Counted from the first letter of the stretch, positions 27,639 through 36,602 are shown. The stretch: 64,000 nucleotides of DNA from an uncultured Lachnospiraceae bacterium (GCA_944383765.1 CALWQT010000005.1:62001-126000), one strand, 5' to 3'. Notes: generated from the sequence alone by a model not told the origin. Program-made: numbers and translations.

Positions 27639-29036
27639 TTATGTCTCATCCGCAAGAGCGGCTTTGATCATGATCGCACACTCAATACGCTTTTTCTGCA
27701 TTTCACAGCCAATATCGTAGGCATCTGTGATGGAACCATGGAATTTATAAGAATTGGCAGCGCAGCCTCCGCTGCAGTAAAATCTGGCAAAGCAATCCTT
27801 ACATTTATCCTTGGCATATACGTTGCACAGCTTAAACTCATCACGCACTGCCGTATTGGTGATTCCTTCATCTACATTGCCCAGAAGAAATCCTTCTTCT
27901 CCTACAAACTGATGGCAGGGATACAGATCGCCCCAGGGAGTAACTGCCAGATACTCGGTTCCGGAACCGCATCCGGAAAGCCTCTTCGCCACACAGGGCC
28001 CCTGCTTCAGATCGATCATAAAATGGAAGAACAGGAATCCATTTCCTTCTTTTTTCCTTTTAATATACTCTTTTGCCAGATTATCATACTCTTCCATAAT
28101 CTTTGGCAGGTCCTCTTCTCGGATAGCGTAAGGCTCATCAGGAAGGGAAACTACCGGCTCAATGGACATTTTCTTAAACCCAAGATCTGCAAAATGAAGA
28201 ACATCTTTGGAGAAATCCAGATTATTCCTGGTAAATGTCCCTCTCACGTAATAATCTTTATCTCCTCTTTTCTCCACAAATCTCTGGAATTTGGGAACGA
28301 TCAGTTCATAACTGCCTTTCCCGTTACGGAACGGGCGCATATAATCATTAACTTCCGGTCTTCCGTCCAGGCTGAGTACCACATTGCTCATTTCCCGGTT
28401 ACAGAACTCAATGACCTCATCATTGAGCAGTACGCCATTGGTGGTAATGGTAAAACGGAATTTCTTGTTATGCTTTTCTTCCTGAGAACGCCCATATTCC
28501 ACCAGCTGTTTCACCACATCCCAGTTCATCAGCGGTTCACCGCCGAAAAAGTCTACTTCCAGATTACGCCGGCTTCCGGAATTTGCGATCAGAAAATCCA
28601 ATGCCTTTCTGCCCACTTCATAACTCATCAGGGCTCTCCTGCCATGATATTCCCCTTCTTCCGCAAAGCAATACTTGCATGCCAGGTTGCAGTCATGGGC
28701 AATATGAAGGCAAAGGGCCTTTACTACCGTCTTTCTCTCCTTAAAGTCTTTCACATACTGGGAATAGGTGTCTTTTACAAACAATTCCCCTCTGTCCACC
28801 AGTTCCTGGACGTCCTCCAGTGCTTCTTTAATATCGCTTTCTGGATATTTATCCTTCAGCGCAGCTGCTGCCCGGTTCACAGCCTCTTCCGGAAGCTTTT
28901 CCGGTTCTTCCATTTCCGGTACTTCTCCTGACAGAAGTTCCACCATGTCATAGATCAGATCATCCACGGCATGCACAGAACCGCTGTTGACATCCATAAT
29001 GATATTATATCCGTTGTTTTTATATTGATGAATCAC
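27639..29036 (-). CDS. scfB: SCIFF ranthipeptide maturase (radical SAM/SPASM)
   Basis: 465 residues. After an N-terminal peptide-recognition region, the radical SAM cluster motif CNLACKYC has C116, C120 and C123. The TIM-barrel core includes FFGGEPLMNW. The C-terminal SPASM/twitch region has several cysteines (CGSGTEYLAV, YPCHQF, CKDCFARFYCSGGCAA and a final DIGC). Such enzymes bind three 4Fe-4S clusters and make thioether links from Cys to the alpha or gamma carbons of partner residues in the SCIFF peptide. Translation starts at a GTG (29036) after AAGGAG; the nearby ATG is out of frame. The substrate gene scfA lies directly upstream. Confidence 0.95.
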   Translation of the reverse strand: MIHQYKNNGYNIIMDVNSGSVHAVDDLIYDMVELLSGEVPEMEEPEKLPEEAVNRAAAALKDKYPESDIKEALEDVQELVDRGELFVKDTYSQYVKDFKERKTVVKALCLHIAHDCNLACKYCFAEEGEYHGRRALMSYEVGRKALDFLIANSGSRRNLEVDFFGGEPLMNWDVVKQLVEYGRSQEEKHNKKFRFTITTNGVLLNDEVIEFCNREMSNVVLSLDGRPEVNDYMRPFRNGKGSYELIVPKFQRFVEKRGDKDYYVRGTFTRNNLDFSKDVLHFADLGFKKMSIEPVVSLPDEPYAIREEDLPKIMEEYDNLAKEYIKRKKEGNGFLFFHFMIDLKQGPCVAKRLSGCGSGTEYLAVTPWGDLYPCHQFVGEEGFLLGNVDEGITNTAVRDEFKLCNVYAKDKCKDCFARFYCSGGCAANSYKFHGSITDAYDIGCEMQKKRIECAIMIKAALADET

Positions 29037-29090
29037 TCATATTCTCCTTATCTAACGTCATTTCCAGTCAGAATTCAGAACAAACCAAGC

Positions 29091-29118
29091 ACCCCTACGG
29101 CTTGGAAGCCGTAGGGGT
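29091..29118 (-). other. Hairpin between scfA and scfB
   Basis: A perfect 13-bp inverted repeat (29091-29103 with 29106-29118) has a 2-nt centre and no following T-run on the minus strand. It may protect the scfA mRNA end or attenuate scfB, so that more precursor than enzyme is made; this is inference. Confidence 0.6.
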
Positions 29119-29164
29119 ACCTCTGCCTTAGCTGACTTTACTGTTCCAATCTCAATTCTGAAAA

Positions 29165-29311
29165 TTAGCGTTCGCTGTTCTCGCAGCTCTGGTTTCCTAC
29201 TGTACAGGAAGTTTTGCAAGCAGACTGGCAAGAAGTCTGGCACTCACCGCAACCGCCCTTTTTCATTGTATCTTTTAAGGTATTGGAATTTAAAGTTTTT
29301 ACACGTCTCAT
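29165..29311 (-). CDS. scfA: SCIFF ranthipeptide precursor (six cysteines in forty-five)
   Basis: 48 residues, too short for most gene finders. It begins MRRVKTLNSNTLKDTMKK, then a Cys-rich core with six cysteines at 21, 24, 28, 32, 36 and 43, alternating with the Thr/Ser residues that accept thioether bridges. This matches the SCIFF family that is near-universal in Clostridia. AGGAGG lies 10 nt before the ATG (29311). It is the first gene of the operon with scfB, secDF, tgt and yajC. The product's role is unknown. Confidence 0.95.
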   Translation of the reverse strand: MRRVKTLNSNTLKDTMKKGGCGECQTSCQSACKTSCTVGNQSCENSER

Positions 29312-29350
29312 CGCTTATCATCCTCCTGATAATTATTCAATTTCTTAGCG

Positions 29351-29379
29351 ATTATAACATATGTTGAAAGCCTGTGCAA
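29351..29379 (-). promoter_or_regulatory. Promoter of the scfA-scfB-secDF-tgt-yajC operon
   Basis: Minus-strand TTGCAC (29374-29379) and a perfect TATAAT (29351-29356) are separated by 17 nt, 40 nt before the scfA ATG. Confidence 0.8.
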
Positions 29380-29456
29380 GGTTTTTCGGTCCTGTTCATA
29401 TTCCCGGCCAGGCAGGAATATATTGGACCATAGCTGAAAGGTAAAGGGGAGTTTTT

Positions 29457-29816
29457 ATGACCAATTCTAAAGTAAAAGTAACCATACGGTCACTGTTTGC
29501 TTCCTATCTGCTGGCCGCCATTCTTCTGATCCTCCTGGCATTTCTCCTGTATCAGTTTCATCTGAAAGAAAGCCAGGTAGGGATTGCTGTCACCGCCATC
29601 TATGTGATCACCTGCTTTATAGGGGGAATGCTCATGGGAAAAGGCATGAAACAACGGCGTTTTTTCTGGGGTTTTCTGTTAGGCGCCATGTATTTTGCCA
29701 TACTGTTTGCCTCCTCCTATTTCATGGGGAAAGGCCTTCCCATGGATATGGGGCAGGTAGTACGGACTTTCATCATCTGCGCTGCCAGCGGCACCATAGG
29801 AGGAATGCTGAGCTGA
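29457..29816 (+). CDS. Small membrane protein, TIGR04086-like
   Basis: 119 residues with four predicted membrane helices (about residues 12-32, 42-62, 68-88, 98-119) and short basic loops (GKGMKQRR). It resembles the TIGR04086/YrzE family of four-helix proteins with glycine-rich packing motifs (GGMLMGKG, GTIGGMLS). In Clostridia these genes often sit near scfA/yajC, as here. No function is known. GGGGAG lies 5 nt before the ATG. Confidence 0.75.
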   Translation: MTNSKVKVTIRSLFASYLLAAILLILLAFLLYQFHLKESQVGIAVTAIYVITCFIGGMLMGKGMKQRRFFWGFLLGAMYFAILFASSYFMGKGLPMDMGQVVRTFIICAASGTIGGMLS

Positions 29817-29841
29817 TTGTGTCAGAACACCATTACAAAAA

Positions 29842-29875
29842 GAGGATAAAAGCATACGCCTTTATCCTCCAATTT
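29842..29875. terminator. Bidirectional terminator between convergent genes
   Basis: A 9-bp stem (29842-29850 with 29861-29869) is bordered by an A-run on the left and T6 on the right. It can end both the plus-strand gene at 29816 and the minus-strand gene at 29883. Confidence 0.85.
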
Positions 29876-29882
29876 TTTATAT

Positions 29883-31172
29883 CTATTCTTCTTTCTCTTC
29901 CTGTATGGGCAGATACAGCCTGATCTTATCGATCCGGTTCTTATCCACATGGTCTACCACCAAACGGATTCCATCACAGTTCACTTCCTCACCTTCCTCA
30001 GGCAAATGATCAAGAAGCCCTATGACCAATCCGCCAATGGAATCATAATCTTCCGATTCCAGTTTCAGATCAAGGTCATCATTCAGGTCGTCCAGTTTCA
30101 TGGAACCGTCTACCAGATATTCCCCTTCCGTTACCTGAACCAGTTCTTCTTCCTCGTCCTCATCGTACTCGTCACGGATATCGCCTACGATTTCCTCCAG
30201 CATATCCTCCAGAGTAATGAGTCCTGCTGTGGACCCATATTCGTCCAGCACGATCACAATATTATTCGTAACCGTTTCCCGCATCTCCACCATCAGTTCT
30301 GCGATTTTTTTATATTCATACGTATACAGAGGCTGACGCAGATAATCCCGGATAGAAAATCCTTCCTTATTTTCTATCAGCAACAGGTCTTTTACATTGA
30401 TAATGCCGATCACATTATCTGTCGTCTCCTCATAAACAGGGATTCTTGTATAGCGCTCCTGCCGGAACAGTTCCAGCAATTCATCATAGCTGGCATTCAC
30501 ATCGATCAGCACCATGTCAATACGGGGAACCATAACGTCCTTTGCCCTGGCATCTCCGAAATCAAACACATTGTTGATCATCTTCTTCTCTTCCGACTCA
30601 ATCACGCCTTCTTCATGGCTCACTTCCACAATGGTCCTCAATTCATCTTCTGTAATGGACTCCTGCTTCTTTTTCGGGTCTACCCTTAGCAGGAACAGAA
30701 CTCCCATGGACAGGCGGTTCATAATAAAAATAAACGGTGTTGCCACTACCATGAGCCAATATATGATCGTCGCATAAGCCATGGAAAGCTGCTCTGAATA
30801 CAGTGTAGCCAGAGTCTTGGGAGTAATCTCGCCAAAAACCAGGATCAGGAGCGTCAGTACTCCGGTTGCAACTCCTACTATCTTATCTCCCCAGATATTG
30901 ATCACCAGAGCCGTAGTAAGAGAAGATGCCGACAGGTTTACAATATTGTTGCCGATCAAAATAGCAGACAGAAGCTTACCAGGATTTTCAATCACTTTCG
31001 CAAGCACCTGTGCCCTCCTGTTTCCTGACTCAGCCAGAGTCCTCACTCTCATTTTGCTCACTGTTGTCAGCGCCGTCTCAGCTGAAGAAAAAAATGCCGA
31101 TAATAACAATAGTATCACCACAATAGCCAGCTGCACCATGACGTTCGCGTCACTCGAATCCAAAAAAATCAC
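29883..31172 (-). CDS. CNNM/CBS-domain membrane protein (hemolysin C/CorC family)
   Basis: 429 residues. The N-terminal DUF21/CNNM membrane domain has three to four helices (about residues 10-160, with FFSSAETALTTVS and FGEITPKTLA). A CBS pair follows at about 200-330 (KDVMVPRIDMVLID, GIINVKDLL, VLDEYGSTAGLITLEDMLEEIVG), and then a CorC_HlyC domain (DGSMKLDDLND). The family is linked to magnesium or other divalent-cation efflux, not true haemolysis. The start is uncertain: the GTG at 31172 sits almost on the AGGAGA site, and a TTG at 31163 has better spacing. Confidence 0.9.
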   Translation of the reverse strand: MIFLDSSDANVMVQLAIVVILLLLSAFFSSAETALTTVSKMRVRTLAESGNRRAQVLAKVIENPGKLLSAILIGNNIVNLSASSLTTALVINIWGDKIVGVATGVLTLLILVFGEITPKTLATLYSEQLSMAYATIIYWLMVVATPFIFIMNRLSMGVLFLLRVDPKKKQESITEDELRTIVEVSHEEGVIESEEKKMINNVFDFGDARAKDVMVPRIDMVLIDVNASYDELLELFRQERYTRIPVYEETTDNVIGIINVKDLLLIENKEGFSIRDYLRQPLYTYEYKKIAELMVEMRETVTNNIVIVLDEYGSTAGLITLEDMLEEIVGDIRDEYDEDEEEELVQVTEGEYLVDGSMKLDDLNDDLDLKLESEDYDSIGGLVIGLLDHLPEEGEEVNCDGIRLVVDHVDKNRIDKIRLYLPIQEEKEE

Positions 31173-31198
31173 TCTCCTATTTTCAAATTTTTACGAAA

Positions 31199-31227
31199 AT
31201 TGTACAATAGATAGAGTGTTTTGTCAA
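31199..31227 (-). promoter_or_regulatory. Strong promoter for the CNNM/CBS gene
   Basis: Minus-strand consensus TTGACA (31222-31227) and TACAAT (31199-31204) are separated by 17 nt. The -10 lies 27 nt before the start. Confidence 0.8.
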
Positions 31228-31257
31228 GATAATGCCCGGTCTCCCCGTTCTGTCCCC

Positions 31258-31719
31258 TTATCTTCTCCTGTCATTCCAGAATTCCCGAAGGATCAGAATC
31301 AAGCCCCCCAGAATAATGAAAAGATCTCCCAGATTAAAAATCACTTTTTTCAATTTCCCAAAATGAAAAGAAACATAATCTACCACATAATGACGGATCG
31401 TCCTGTCGTAAATATTGCTCAGGGCGCCTGCCAGCACCAGGGAAAATCCCAGTTTTTCCACCAGGTTCCCCTTCTTCTGAAGCATCCAGAACAATATCCC
31501 CCCTACCGCTGAAGCAGTGATGACCGGAATCATCTTCACCGCCTCCGGATACCCTTTTAAAAATCCAAAAGGCAGTCCTGCATTATGGCTTTTGTGAAGG
31601 ATAATCCTTCCCTTACGATCCAGATTTTTCGGAAACTCCCCCTCCTCACAGCTTTCAATTTCCGCTTTTACTGACAGGTCTATAACCAGAAGTATTCCGA
31701 TCAGCCATAAGAATAACAT
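31258..31719 (-). CDS. Signal peptidase II-like membrane protein
   Basis: 153 residues with about four membrane segments. The two aspartate motifs of lipoprotein signal peptidase are recognisable: SNIYDRTIRHYVVDY (near residues 107-121) and FNLGDLFII (near 129-137). In standard LspA the latter reads N-x-A-D, so this is a divergent member that keeps both catalytic aspartates. It may be an LspA paralogue with a special substrate or simply this lineage's enzyme. It has its own promoter, and AGGAGG lies 8 nt before the ATG. Confidence 0.75.
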   Translation of the reverse strand: MLFLWLIGILLVIDLSVKAEIESCEEGEFPKNLDRKGRIILHKSHNAGLPFGFLKGYPEAVKMIPVITASAVGGILFWMLQKKGNLVEKLGFSLVLAGALSNIYDRTIRHYVVDYVSFHFGKLKKVIFNLGDLFIILGGLILILREFWNDRRR

Positions 31720-31743
31720 ACTCTCAACCTCCTTCTCCCTTTT

Positions 31744-31772
31744 ATTGTACTATTCTTCTTTTCTTCCGTCCA
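31744..31772 (-). promoter_or_regulatory. Promoter for the LspA-like gene
   Basis: Minus-strand TGGACG (31767-31772) and TACAAT (31744-31749) are separated by 17 nt, 25 nt before the start. It lies back to back with the plus-strand subtilase, whose -10-like TATAAT is at about 31785. Confidence 0.5.
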
Positions 31773-31810
31773 GACAGTTCCTGCATATAATAAAGAAAAA
31801 CGGAGTTTTT

Positions 31811-33565
31811 ATGGAACCCTGCAAATCCCCTGTCACCACCGATGAATACTGGGATTTTATCATACCACACAACAATTATACTCCTGAAATGCTCTACAGC
31901 CTGGTGGAAAGCAGCTGTGTGGATATTGTCAACCGCCAATACGCCATCGCCTATCTTCCCCGCTCCCAAAACGGGGAGCTTTCTCTTGCCAACTATTCTT
32001 ATGCTTCGATCCCGAAATTATACACTCTGCTGGACACCTCTGCCCTGGAAGCCTCCGGTATTTCTTCCGTTTTTTCCCAGCCGGCTCTCCGAAACGGCGG
32101 GGAAGGCGTTCTCCTCGGCTTTATTGATACAGGGATCGACTATCAGAGCCCCCTGTTCCGTACCCCTGATGGGCGGACCAGAATCCTGGGTATCTGGGAC
32201 CAGACACTTCCTACCGACGGTATCGGTTCCACCTTTGAAAATCTTTCTTTTTCCTCCAGTCTCTCCGATACTTCTTTTCTTTATGGAAGACAATTTACAG
32301 AAGAGGAGATCAACGCTGCCCTGTTCTCTGGCTCTCCTTCCCAGCTGGTCCCCACCACCGACGAAAACGGGCATGGCACTTTTCTGGCAGGAGTTGCCGC
32401 CGGCAACGAATCTGCTGACGGGACTTTCTCCGGTGCCGCTCCGGCCTGCCGTATTGGCGTTGTTAAACTGAAACAGGCCAAAACCTATCTCAGAGATTTT
32501 TATCTGATCAGAGAGGGCGCAGAAGCCTACCAGGAAAATGACCTGATGATGGGTTTGAAGTATCTCCTTCTTCTGGCATCTGCATACAGGCTCCCTCTGG
32601 TGGTACTGATCAGTCTGGGCACCTCCCAAGGCAGTCATGAAGGTACTTCTCCTCTGGGAAAAATGCTTAACCAGATGGCTGAATTTTCCGGGGTCATCCC
32701 TGTCCTGGCGGCAGGGAATGAAGCGGCTTCCGGCCGCCACTTCCGCGGTTCTGTGTTAAAGGATGAAGAATATGAAGATGTGGAAATCCGGGTAGCCGAC
32801 CAGGAAAGGGGATTTGTGCTGGAACTCTGGGGAAGAGATCCTGAACTTTATACCGTCGGCTTTCTCTCGCCCACGGGAGAACGGGTAGAACGGATTCCCC
32901 TCACATTCCGGGACGACAACCGGATACGCTTTCTTCTGGAACAGACGGTAATCACCGTAAACTATCAAAATGCAGAAGCAGGTTCCGGCAGTCAGCTGAT
33001 CTTCATGCGGTTTGAATCTCCCACAGCAGGCATCTGGCGTATCCGCGTCTACAACAGTCTGTATATTTCCGGAGAATATCATATGTGGCTTCCACCCCAT
33101 TCCTTTATTTCCGAAAACACCATCTTTCTCCGTCCTGACCCGGATACCACCATTACCGATCCTGCCAATGCTCCCCTCCCCATCACAGTAGGAGCCTATG
33201 ACCACACAGGAGGCGGTATTTACCTGAATTCCGGCCGGGGTTTTTCCAGAAGCGGAAAAATCAAGCCGGAACTGGTCGCCCCGGGAGTAGACGTATACGG
33301 TCCCGGATTATCTCCCAGGCCCTGTATGCCCCGTATGGTTTATCGCAGCGGCACTTCTGTTTCTGCTGCCATCACTGCAGGGGCTGCCGCCTCCCTGGTC
33401 TCCTGGGGATTGGAAAGCGGACAGCCGGAGCTCACCGGGACCGCTGCCGTAAAATCCTACCTGGTCCGGGGTGCAAAAAGAAATCCAACCATCTCATACC
33501 CCTCAAAAGAATGGGGATATGGACAGTTGGATCTTTATCAGACATTCTTACGCATGCGGGAGTAA
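31811..33565 (+). CDS. Csp-like subtilisin-family (S8) serine protease
   Basis: About 584 residues from the ATG at 31811 (CGGAG upstream). The catalytic triad is complete: D106 in DTGID, H188 in NGHGTFLAG, and the serine in SGTSVSAAITAG near residue 518. A roughly 130-residue beta-rich insertion lies between the His and Ser parts (about residues 315-440). This is the jelly-roll arrangement of clostridial Csp proteases and their relatives. The first about 95 residues look like a propeptide. No signal peptide is seen, as in Csp proteins that act in spore coats or with membranes. The target is unknown. The last 18 nt overlap the convergent clpX. Confidence 0.88.
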   Translation: MEPCKSPVTTDEYWDFIIPHNNYTPEMLYSLVESSCVDIVNRQYAIAYLPRSQNGELSLANYSYASIPKLYTLLDTSALEASGISSVFSQPALRNGGEGVLLGFIDTGIDYQSPLFRTPDGRTRILGIWDQTLPTDGIGSTFENLSFSSSLSDTSFLYGRQFTEEEINAALFSGSPSQLVPTTDENGHGTFLAGVAAGNESADGTFSGAAPACRIGVVKLKQAKTYLRDFYLIREGAEAYQENDLMMGLKYLLLLASAYRLPLVVLISLGTSQGSHEGTSPLGKMLNQMAEFSGVIPVLAAGNEAASGRHFRGSVLKDEEYEDVEIRVADQERGFVLELWGRDPELYTVGFLSPTGERVERIPLTFRDDNRIRFLLEQTVITVNYQNAEAGSGSQLIFMRFESPTAGIWRIRVYNSLYISGEYHMWLPPHSFISENTIFLRPDPDTTITDPANAPLPITVGAYDHTGGGIYLNSGRGFSRSGKIKPELVAPGVDVYGPGLSPRPCMPRMVYRSGTSVSAAITAGAAASLVSWGLESGQPELTGTAAVKSYLVRGAKRNPTISYPSKEWGYGQLDLYQTFLRMRE

Positions 33566-34972
33566 GCTTCCTCTCATTCCGATCATGGGGCCTCCTGTTT
33601 TTTCCAGATAAGCCCTGGTTATGGTAACCGTACCTATACCAGGGTCTTTAGGAATCTCATACATAATATCCAGCATGAATTCCTCTATAATAGCCCGCAA
33701 AGCCCTGGCGCCGGTATCTCTCTTCAGCGCCTCCTCGGCAATCCATTCCAGTGCCTCCTCTTCAAATGTCAGCTTCACTTCATCCAGTTCCAGCAGCTTC
33801 ACATATTGTTTCAGAATGGCATTTTTCGGTTCTCTTAAAATCTTCACCAGCAGTTCTTTCGTCAGTTTCTGGAGTGTCACCGTAACCGGCAGACGACCCA
33901 GAAACTCCGGAATCATACCAAAATTTCTTAAATCTTCATTGGTCACCTGGCTGAGAATATCCGGGTCCTGGTCATATCTGTCTCTGAGTTCTGCATCAAA
34001 TCCAATGGACGCTTTCTTGGTCAGCCTTTCTTTTATAATCTCTTCCAGGTCAGGAAACGCCCCTCCGCAGATAAACAGGATATGATCCGTGTTCACTGTC
34101 TCCATAGGGGTAAGAGCATTTTTCTGATTGGAGCCTACCGGCACCTCCACATCGGCTCCTTCCAGCAGTTTCAGCAATTCCTGCTGCACCGATTCTCCGC
34201 TCACATCTCTCGTATTCACATTTTTCTTCTTGGCAATCTTATCAATCTCATCAATAAACACAATGCCGTGCTCTGCCCGTTCCACGTCATTGCCGGCTGA
34301 TGCCAGCAGCTTGGAGATCACACTTTCAATATCATCCCCAATATAACCAGCTTCTGTAAGAGAAGTGGCATCTGCAATCGCCAGCGGTACATCCAGAAGC
34401 CTGGCCAGTGTCTTGACCAGATAGGTCTTGCCGCTTCCCGTGGGTCCGATCATCAGGATATTGGATTTTTCTATTTTTACATCATCAGTCTCACCTTTTG
34501 CCGCCATATAAACCCGTTTATAATGGTTATATACCGCTACGGAAATCACCTTTTTTGCTTTTTCCTGGCCAATGACGTATTCGTCCAGCTTTTTCTTGAT
34601 CATATGGGGAGCCGGAATATCTTTCCACTGAAATTCCACCTTTTTCCCCTCTGACTTTTTCTTCACCTTCTGCTTTTTCGGAATTTCCATCTCAGGAATA
34701 TTCATATTCTGAAAATCGCTGAAGTTCATATTCATATAAGGCATTCCCTGAATCTTGGACCAGTCCAGGTTCCCGTTGGTCACAGAATCAAACGCCTTCT
34801 GCATACAATCATGGCAAAGGTTCATATTGCCAGGCATGGTGATCATTTTCCCTGCCTTGCTCTCCGGCCGGCGGCAGACATAGCATACTTTCTCATATTC
34901 TTCCTCTTGGTCTTCTGCAGGATCCGTCCCTCCGGCTTTTTCTGACAAATAATCGTTTTCTCTGTCTTCCAA
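33548..34972 (-). CDS. clpX: ClpX-type ATP-dependent unfoldase
   Basis: 474 residues. The N-terminal zinc-binding domain has C30, C33, C53 and C56 but follows a 25-residue acidic extension. A roughly 45-residue Met/Lys-rich linker comes next. The AAA+ core has Walker A GPTGSGKT (176-183), Walker B IVFIDEIDKI and an IGF loop (KASIGFD) of the type that docks ClpP. It is longer than the usual 410-440 residues and is not beside clpP, so a second canonical clpX may exist elsewhere. It starts at a TTG (34972) after GGAGG. Confidence 0.9.
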   Translation of the reverse strand: MEDRENDYLSEKAGGTDPAEDQEEEYEKVCYVCRRPESKAGKMITMPGNMNLCHDCMQKAFDSVTNGNLDWSKIQGMPYMNMNFSDFQNMNIPEMEIPKKQKVKKKSEGKKVEFQWKDIPAPHMIKKKLDEYVIGQEKAKKVISVAVYNHYKRVYMAAKGETDDVKIEKSNILMIGPTGSGKTYLVKTLARLLDVPLAIADATSLTEAGYIGDDIESVISKLLASAGNDVERAEHGIVFIDEIDKIAKKKNVNTRDVSGESVQQELLKLLEGADVEVPVGSNQKNALTPMETVNTDHILFICGGAFPDLEEIIKERLTKKASIGFDAELRDRYDQDPDILSQVTNEDLRNFGMIPEFLGRLPVTVTLQKLTKELLVKILREPKNAILKQYVKLLELDEVKLTFEEEALEWIAEEALKRDTGARALRAIIEEFMLDIMYEIPKDPGIGTVTITRAYLEKTGGPMIGMRGSLLPHA

Positions 34973-35014
34973 CTCTTTTTCCTCCGTCCTTTTCCTATTA
35001 CAATGTCATCATCC

Positions 35015-35043
35015 ATTATAAATGATTTTCTCTCCTGGTACAA
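35015..35043 (-). promoter_or_regulatory. Promoter for clpX
   Basis: Minus-strand TTGTAC (35038-35043) and TATAAT (35015-35020) are separated by 17 nt, 42 nt before the TTG start. Confidence 0.75.
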
Positions 35044-35077
35044 GAAACACAAAATGAAATTTTCCTAAACCCAAAAA

Positions 35078-35110
35078 CTCCGGGAAGCTCAAACCTCCCG
35101 GAATTTTTAT
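35078..35110 (-). terminator. Intrinsic terminator after htrA
   Basis: A TCCGGGA/TCCCGGA stem (35079-35085 with 35096-35102) has A-rich and T-rich flanks (GTTTTTGG on the minus strand). It lies 20 nt after the htrA stop. Confidence 0.8.
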
Positions 35111-35123
35111 TGTATTTGGGTCT

Positions 35124-36566
35124 TTAATTGTTTGCTCCTTCACTGGGAACTCCATTTTCCACCGTATCATCTGCCGGCTTATAATCCAGTGTCACCTGTA
35201 CTTCCCGTTCCACATACTGACCGTTTTCCAGAGACTGTACCGTCAAAGTTACCGTCTCACCGCCCTCATAGTAAGTGAGCATCTGCTGCAGGCTCTCCAT
35301 GGTTTTTACCGAAGAACCATCAAACTTTGTGATAATGTCCTTCTCACGCAGGTCCGACTTGGAAGCAGCTCCGCCCTCTGTGATTTTATATACGTAAATA
35401 CCCTGGGGCATTCCAAATGTAGAAGCATACTTTTCATCTATCGTCAATGCCTGGATTCCAAGATAACCCTGACGGCTCTCATCCACTGCCACTTTTGTCT
35501 TTGTGTTCATCAGGTCATTGATGATATCCTGCACAGCGGATACCGGAATGGCATATCCCATACCTTCTACATCGGTGTCTGAATATTTTGCAGAATTGAT
35601 ACCGATTACCTCACCCTGCATATTCAATAAGGCACCACCGCTGTTTCCCGGATTGATGGCTGCATCCGTCTGAAGCAGATGTCTGGTAGTTCCATCTTCT
35701 CCCGTAGTTACCTCCCTGTCCAGAGCACTGATATATCCCACTGTTACGGACTGACCATAACCCAGTGCGTTTCCAATCGCCACAACGCCCTGACCTACTT
35801 TCAGAGAATCGGAATCTCCCATGGTCGCGATGGATATTTTACTCATAGTATCAGCAGAAATACTGGAAAGCGGCACCGCGATCACTGCCAGGTCATTTTC
35901 TGCATCCGTTCCTTTGATATTCGCTTCCACCGACTGGTCATCAATAAAGACTACCTGAAGGTCCTCGGAGTTCTCCACCACATGATTGTTGGTCACGATC
36001 AAAAGTTCCGTATCATTCTGACCGATGATAATACCTGAACCGGCGCTGGGTACTTCATATTCCTGTTTTCCGAAAAACCAGTCATTGGTCTCATACAGCA
36101 TCTTATTGTTGATCGCTACGATAGACGGCATGGCTTTTTCTGCAATCGGAGAAACATCAAGCACTGCTGTCTGCATGGCAGTCACCGTATCTGAGGTATC
36201 GGCGCTTTCTGCAACGGCAGGAGCTGTGGTCAATTCTGTCCTCACCGGATTCTGCTGCTTTTCATAATAATCCGCCAGCATATTGATTCCTACCATCGTA
36301 CTGCCTGCCACAGTTCCAAACAGCAGAGCCGCCGCTGTAACCGCTGCTGCAGTCCTGGCTCCTTTGTGTTTCTTCTTCGGTTTCACCGGCTTTGGCTGGA
36401 TTGGCTCCTGAGGAATAAAACGTCCTGTCTCCGGCTCTTTTGCCTCTTCCTGCTCTGCCTCCGGTTCCGGTTCCACTACCTTCTCTGTTTCCATCTCCAT
36501 ATTCTCATGATCCGGATTTGTATGTTCATTCTTATCTAAATTTTCATGGTCAAATTCATTATACAT
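35124..36566 (-). CDS. htrA: Membrane-anchored HtrA/DegP-type serine protease
   Basis: 480 residues. An acidic, Pro-rich cytoplasmic N-terminus (about 1-65) precedes one membrane helix (about 70-95). The trypsin-like domain has H195 (TNNHVVEN), D225 (NDLAVIAV) and S309 (NPGNSGGALLN). A PDZ domain at about 370-460 (GYLGIQAL, IYVYKITEGGAA, DIITKFDG) follows. It degrades or refolds misfolded exported proteins at the outer membrane face. The promoter has 11-bp-phased repeats, as expected if a two-component envelope-stress system controls it, as CssRS and CiaRH do for htrA in other Gram-positives. Confidence 0.95.
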   Translation of the reverse strand: MYNEFDHENLDKNEHTNPDHENMEMETEKVVEPEPEAEQEEAKEPETGRFIPQEPIQPKPVKPKKKHKGARTAAAVTAAALLFGTVAGSTMVGINMLADYYEKQQNPVRTELTTAPAVAESADTSDTVTAMQTAVLDVSPIAEKAMPSIVAINNKMLYETNDWFFGKQEYEVPSAGSGIIIGQNDTELLIVTNNHVVENSEDLQVVFIDDQSVEANIKGTDAENDLAVIAVPLSSISADTMSKISIATMGDSDSLKVGQGVVAIGNALGYGQSVTVGYISALDREVTTGEDGTTRHLLQTDAAINPGNSGGALLNMQGEVIGINSAKYSDTDVEGMGYAIPVSAVQDIINDLMNTKTKVAVDESRQGYLGIQALTIDEKYASTFGMPQGIYVYKITEGGAASKSDLREKDIITKFDGSSVKTMESLQQMLTYYEGGETVTLTVQSLENGQYVEREVQVTLDYKPADDTVENGVPSEGANN

Positions 36567-36602
36567 ATTTCATTCTCCTTTCACTCTTTCATTTCATGGC
36601 TT

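Noticed and set aside
27564..28931. A 455-residue plus-strand frame over scfB
   Set aside because: It is the antisense of a well-supported radical SAM gene and its translation has no domain or signal. The minus-strand frame explains all conserved motifs.
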